Below are positions 21,657 to 24,924 of a stretch of 24,924 bases of DNA, in pieces. The first letter of the stretch is position 1, and each line of letters opens with the position of its first letter. This DNA is from CAYGBW01 sp964348185 (lineage in GTDB: Bacteria > Desulfobacterota > BSN033 > WVXP01). The stretch is from contig CAYGBW010000150.1 of NCBI GenBank assembly GCA_964348185.1, forward strand, positions 1 through 24,924, written 5' to 3'. Below the pieces are notes generated by a model. That model saw nothing but the letters and a program-made list of their open reading frames with translations. It did no database searches and was not told where the DNA came from. The position numbers and the translations under genes are program-made.

Positions 21657-22508
21657 CTACCGGGGCTTGGCGGCGTAGTCCTTATAAACTCGTCTCGTTT
21701 TCATGAGGAAGGCGATAAAAACCGCCATCCCAACCCAGCCCATTATACCAAAGTTGGAGTATAGGGTGGCATCGGGTATGTCAAGGAAAAGAAGGGGTTT
21801 GGTGGAGGGGACATTAAAGGAGGCATGGGCAATCGTGGGGAGGAACACACTCCCTCCCTCCAGGCGCAGCCAGGCAAAGACGATCCCCAAAAGCACGGTG
21901 GTACCCATCATCACAAATACCCCGGCCACAGGATGCCTGGGAAAGTTATGGCCCATCAGAATCAGTGGAGCATGCCAGATGCCCCAGACCAGTCCCGATA
22001 CGATAAAGGCCCTCCATCTACCCAGAGGCAGGAGCCTGACGAGAAGGTAGCCCCGCCACCCAAACTCTTCACCAAAAGCAAAGGGGACGGTCAGAAGTAC
22101 ACCCAGGGTCATGGATACGAAGAGCACGATTGAAAAAACCTCCCATGGAGAGGAGGCGTTATCGATCAGGCCGAGGTTGAAAAAAAGGGGAGAGACCCCC
22201 TGGAGTGAAAACCCAATTTCCGCTTTTTTCATAACAATCAAAAGACCGTATGTAAAAAGAGAGTGACCCACAGGGAAGAGCCAGGCATATGCGTACAGAC
22301 GCTTCTTTCCGATCCTGAGGCCCCAGTCTCTGAAGCCCTGTTTCGAAGCCACGAGGCCAACCACAAATGCCGCAGGAGCAGGCGTCAGCATATAGAGGAG
22401 CTTTGCAAGGCCGATGCCCTCGCCGTCGAACCAAATCCAGGCGGCCAATGACCAGCTTCCACAAAACGTGATCGCAATGAACCAGAATATTCCTCTTTTG
22501 TCGATCAT
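21657..22508 (-). CDS. CPBP family intramembrane glutamic endopeptidase
   Basis: This 283-residue polytopic membrane protein has about eight hydrophobic segments. Catalytic motifs of the CPBP (Rce1-like, formerly Abi/CAAX) family are all present: E-E-F-G-W-R at 147-152, W-G-I-W-H-A at 175-180 with His179, and H-A-S-F-N at 228-232. It should therefore be an active intramembrane protease. Bacterial members process or detoxify peptides, give bacteriocin immunity, or have no known role. It sits between radical SAM genes with gaps of about 60 bases, all on the minus strand, so a link to a modified peptide is possible. ATG 22506-22508 has only a weak GGCGGAA upstream. Confidence 0.92.
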   Translation of the reverse strand: MIDKRGIFWFIAITFCGSWSLAAWIWFDGEGIGLAKLLYMLTPAPAAFVVGLVASKQGFRDWGLRIGKKRLYAYAWLFPVGHSLFTYGLLIVMKKAEIGFSLQGVSPLFFNLGLIDNASSPWEVFSIVLFVSMTLGVLLTVPFAFGEEFGWRGYLLVRLLPLGRWRAFIVSGLVWGIWHAPLILMGHNFPRHPVAGVFVMMGTTVLLGIVFAWLRLEGGSVFLPTIAHASFNVPSTKPLLFLDIPDATLYSNFGIMGWVGMAVFIAFLMKTRRVYKDYAAKPR

Positions 22509-22570
22509 CGGATGCGTATTCCGCCAAATCGGTCAGGCAGGAGCGGGAGCATTCTTCGGTGACGAGCGAA

Positions 22571-24325
22571 TCATGGTTCAAGCATTTCAAACAGACTCGG
22601 CATGAACGGGTCAATCCGCCCAATCTCCGGCGCCGGGAGATCCTTTCTCTGTGAGGTATACCTTTTGAAAAGGATCTTTTCTTCTCTGCTGAAAGTCAAC
22701 AGATGATTCGCATTTATCTTCATCAGCTCTTTATCCAATTCTTGAAGCCTTGACAGGTTCTCTTCATTCTCCTGAAGCATGTAATTGAATTCTATGTTAT
22801 TGAAATTCAGTATTTCTTTTCCCCCTATTTTGAGAAAGCATTTCGGTTTGAGATCTCTGATGAAGTAGTCACTCGGCTGATAGTAAATATCGCTCCTGTA
22901 AGCAACAAAGAAGGGTAAGATCGCCAAATAGAAGTTCTTGAATTTTCCTGCCAGGCTCTCAAAATACTCAGCCTGCTCCCGATAGACGTCATAGGAACAT
23001 CCTGGGAAATTAGAGATCAAATTGATTTGGCAGATTATCCCGGCCCTCAAACACCAATTGACCGCTTTTTTTGCATGTTCAGCATCAATCCCTTTGTTCA
23101 TCAGCTCAAGGATGCGCTGCGAGGTCGACTCAAGGCCGATAATCAAGAATCTGAAACCAGCGGAATACATTTCTTTTATCAGGTCTTCGCCATAAGACTT
23201 TGTGGGCCGCATATATCCGCTCATGAACACTTTCAGCCGCCTTCTTTTCAAGCCCTCAACGATCTCTCTGTACCGACTTGAGAGTATCTCCTCATCCCGA
23301 AACTCGAAGTTCTTGGTTTGATATCTCTCCAATGAGTATTCGATTTCGTCGAGGATTTTTTCAACGGCTCTCTTGCGGTAGGGTCCGTAGTTGCAACGAT
23401 GGGAACAGAACGAGCACTTTCCGTACGGGCAATTCCTACTCCCCAATAGGGGTAATATCAGTTCGGAATGATAGTATTCTCCCAGATCAAATTGAGAATA
23501 GTCTGGAAATGGAATTCCGTCCAAGTTTTCAATGTACTGGTTTTGATTGATGACCACTTCTCCCCCAGCCCCTCGGTAACAAAGGCCAGGTATATCCTCA
23601 AGATTCCATGACCTGAGAATACCTTGAAGGCATTTCTCACCCTCTCCAAGAGAGATGTAATCCACGTAACCCAAGTGCCTAAGTATTGACTCAACGTCTA
23701 CATAGGGGACAAAAGCACCTCCGAGAACAACTTCTACATCCATTTCTTCTTTTAGTATTTTTGAAATCGCTAGGGTTGGAATCAATTGTGTGTGTGTAAA
23801 AACAGAGAACCCAACAACATGTGGCTTTGATTTAGTGATTCTCTTTATGAGAGGGCTAAAGGAGGACCCTGACCAAGTATCTACGCCTATTCTGTCGTTC
23901 ACGATATCTTCACACCATCGGTTGAAACAATGGTAATACGTTCCAAATATGAACCGAATGTTATGAACCGCATTCGAATATGTTTCTGTACCGAGAAAGG
24001 ATGTGTCTTTTATCACTTGCTTATTGTTTAACAACTGCTTAACTGAGAAACATTCATTAAGATAGTGAACGGAGAAGTGGTTTTTGTATTCTCCCTTCTG
24101 TGAGCAGTGTTTCGCATTTGCACGAATCCTTCGATTCAAAACCGAATCGTGAAAATCGAGATTGGCATCATAGAATTCAGGGAGGACTGTTTTCTCGTAT
24201 TTCTTAATGAATGCGATGAGATAGGCGATGCCGTTGCTAATAATTGCCGGAGAACAAAAGGGAGGAAACACCAGGAGTAGTCTTTTTGTGCCCTTAGTGG
24301 CATCGCTTGATGGGAGGGCTGTCAT
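22571..24325 (-). CDS. Radical SAM protein with CX4CX2C cluster motif
   Basis: This 584-residue enzyme has an N-terminal cobalamin-binding-like domain (V-V-G-F-S-V-F-T-H-T-Q, V-L-G-G-A-F-V-P-Y, S-L-G-E-G-E-K) and a radical SAM domain. The cluster motif is N-C-P-Y-G-K-C-S-F-C (Cys299, Cys304, Cys307), one residue longer than the usual CX3CX2C spacing, a variant known from some peptide-modifying and B12-type radical SAM enzymes. F-R-D-E-E-I and I-I-G-L-E-S-T-S are barrel landmarks. The C-terminal 130 residues are not recognised. Its coding sequence is visibly richer in A and T than the two upstream-type paralogues and the other genes here, suggesting separate acquisition. The start is ATG 24323-24325, with no strong ribosome-binding site. 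The repeat copy 2 begins just upstream. Confidence 0.88.
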   Translation of the reverse strand: MTALPSSDATKGTKRLLLVFPPFCSPAIISNGIAYLIAFIKKYEKTVLPEFYDANLDFHDSVLNRRIRANAKHCSQKGEYKNHFSVHYLNECFSVKQLLNNKQVIKDTSFLGTETYSNAVHNIRFIFGTYYHCFNRWCEDIVNDRIGVDTWSGSSFSPLIKRITKSKPHVVGFSVFTHTQLIPTLAISKILKEEMDVEVVLGGAFVPYVDVESILRHLGYVDYISLGEGEKCLQGILRSWNLEDIPGLCYRGAGGEVVINQNQYIENLDGIPFPDYSQFDLGEYYHSELILPLLGSRNCPYGKCSFCSHRCNYGPYRKRAVEKILDEIEYSLERYQTKNFEFRDEEILSSRYREIVEGLKRRRLKVFMSGYMRPTKSYGEDLIKEMYSAGFRFLIIGLESTSQRILELMNKGIDAEHAKKAVNWCLRAGIICQINLISNFPGCSYDVYREQAEYFESLAGKFKNFYLAILPFFVAYRSDIYYQPSDYFIRDLKPKCFLKIGGKEILNFNNIEFNYMLQENEENLSRLQELDKELMKINANHLLTFSREEKILFKRYTSQRKDLPAPEIGRIDPFMPSLFEMLEP

Positions 24326-24340
24326 ATTTTCAAGAGCTTT

Positions 24341-24607
24341 CCAGTATAGTGTCTCAATAATAACTTGGATAATTTACACGATCGGACCCTGTCCTGAAAA
24401 TCGACATCTTAAATCCGAAATTCGAATATCGAAATCGGCTCGGCTGAGCTCGTCGCAGGCCCAAACATGTTTAGAAAATTAGAAAATTCGAGTTTTGATA
24501 TTGTTTCGGGTTTCGAATTTCGTGCTTCGAGTTTTGAACTTTGACATCTGTATACGTACGATCAGTTTTAGTGTAACGTTTATGAACTACTTTTGGGACG
24601 TAATACT
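24341..24607. repeat. Long dispersed repeat, copy 2
   Basis: About 267 bases match the repeat at 11291-11668 in the same orientation, from TAGTGTCTCAATAATA to TTTTGGGACGTAATACT. It lacks the two internal additions found in copy 1 and so probably shows the simpler form. It separates the radical SAM gene at 22571 from the SPASM gene whose last codons it supplies. Interior TTCGAATATCGAA and TTTCGAATTTCGTGCTTCGA words could pair imperfectly. Nothing in it looks coding. Confidence 0.7.
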
Positions 24608-24924
24608 GGCTCGCTCAAGCCCTCAAGTATTTCCATTGCAAAATGGTCTTCCAGCAAGAGCTGGAAGTCGTGGCCATCCCACGTGTCCAGGGTGTCCAGG
24701 CATATCTCACAAACCGAGGAAGCTCGCTTCGGATTCCGAATCATCTGTCTCTTCTCAAGAAGCCTGGCCAGTCTGTAAGGGCCATACTGCGACAGGAACC
24801 AGAAGACCGAATTCTCATGCATGCGGTGAAACAGGGTCTCAAGAGAAGTCTCCTCCAGGTTCCCCACATTCAGCATTTCCACCGGTTCACCGGAACAACA
24901 GCAGGCATAAAGGTTCCCATTCGG
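24580..24924 (-). CDS. Radical SAM protein, C-terminal SPASM domain (partial)
   Basis: The frame is open to the window edge, so only the last 114 residues of a longer minus-strand gene are seen. They read P-N-G-N-L-Y-A-C-C-C-S-G-E-P then L-N-V-G-N-L-E-E-T-S-L-E-T-L-F, the standard SPASM pattern (N-G-x-h-Y-x-C ... h-G-N-h), with C-E-I-C further on as extra cluster ligands. SPASM radical SAM enzymes bind auxiliary 4Fe-4S clusters and often modify peptides. The C-terminal S-E-P-V-L-R-P-K-S-S-S appears to be encoded by the edge of the repeat. An internal ATG at 24880 is not a true start. Same strand as the other radical SAM genes. Confidence 0.8.
   Translation of the reverse strand, partial: PNGNLYACCCSGEPVEMLNVGNLEETSLETLFHRMHENSVFWFLSQYGPYRLARLLEKRQMIRNPKRASSVCEICLDTLDTWDGHDFQLLLEDHFAMEILEGLSEPVLRPKSSS

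Noticed and set aside
22500..22623. Cys-rich minus-strand start (C-R-V-C-L-K-C...C-S-R-S-C) as a possible peptide precursor
   Set aside because: It overlaps the end of the radical SAM gene and the start of the CPBP gene in another frame and has no clear ribosome-binding site.

Overview
The window reads like a GC-moderate, anaerobic, Desulfobacterota-like (deltaproteobacterial) chromosome. That placement is an inference. It rests on a two-polypeptide B12-dependent acyl-CoA mutase, paired TIGR04076-type small proteins, several B12-binding radical SAM enzymes, a selenocysteine glutaredoxin and abundant structured intergenic repeats. No rRNA, tRNA, CRISPR array or intact transposase was seen.

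Layout. Positions 1-4161 (minus strand) hold a probable operon read right to left: cobalamin-binding mutase subunit, acyl-CoA mutase large subunit, an alpha/beta hydrolase-fold protein lacking the usual serine nucleophile, and two TIGR04076-like proteins. Positions 4241-6292 hold a structured repeat, a DnaJ-like co-chaperone (plus), a convergent DUF434-type protein (minus) and a 191-bp palindromic element. Positions 6585-6842 (plus) hold a small glutaredoxin whose redox Cys codon is TGA, with a bacterial SECIS-like hairpin just downstream. Ordinary ORF calling keeps only its C-terminal part. Positions 6912-15349 (minus) run, in transcription order, uvrA, a tandem universal stress protein, a VOC protein, a tiny basic ORF, glutamate dehydrogenase and a stand-alone PEP synthase/PPDK N-terminal-domain protein. 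Positions 16070-17113 (plus) hold an RNA 3'-phosphate cyclase. Two decayed secreted-protein genes follow on the plus strand: a CsgG-family fragment and a PAN/CARDB fragment. Positions 18739-24924 (minus) hold four radical SAM genes (two tandem B12-binding paralogues, one AT-rich CX4CX2C enzyme, one SPASM protein cut by the window edge) and a CPBP membrane protease.

How they fit together. The mutase pair rearranges an acyl-CoA carbon skeleton, probably in propionate/methylmalonate or branched-chain acyl-CoA metabolism. Glutamate dehydrogenase, UvrA, UspA and RtcA are housekeeping or stress functions. The radical SAM/CPBP block looks like an accessory biosynthetic region of unknown product.

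The most notable items are the selenoprotein, which implies a Sec-decoding machinery elsewhere in the genome, and several families of folded repeats. One family occurs as an inverted pair at about 4.3 kb and 15.9 kb. Another occurs as a direct pair at about 11.3 kb and 24.4 kb. The first pair and the 191-bp palindrome all sit between divergently transcribed genes.
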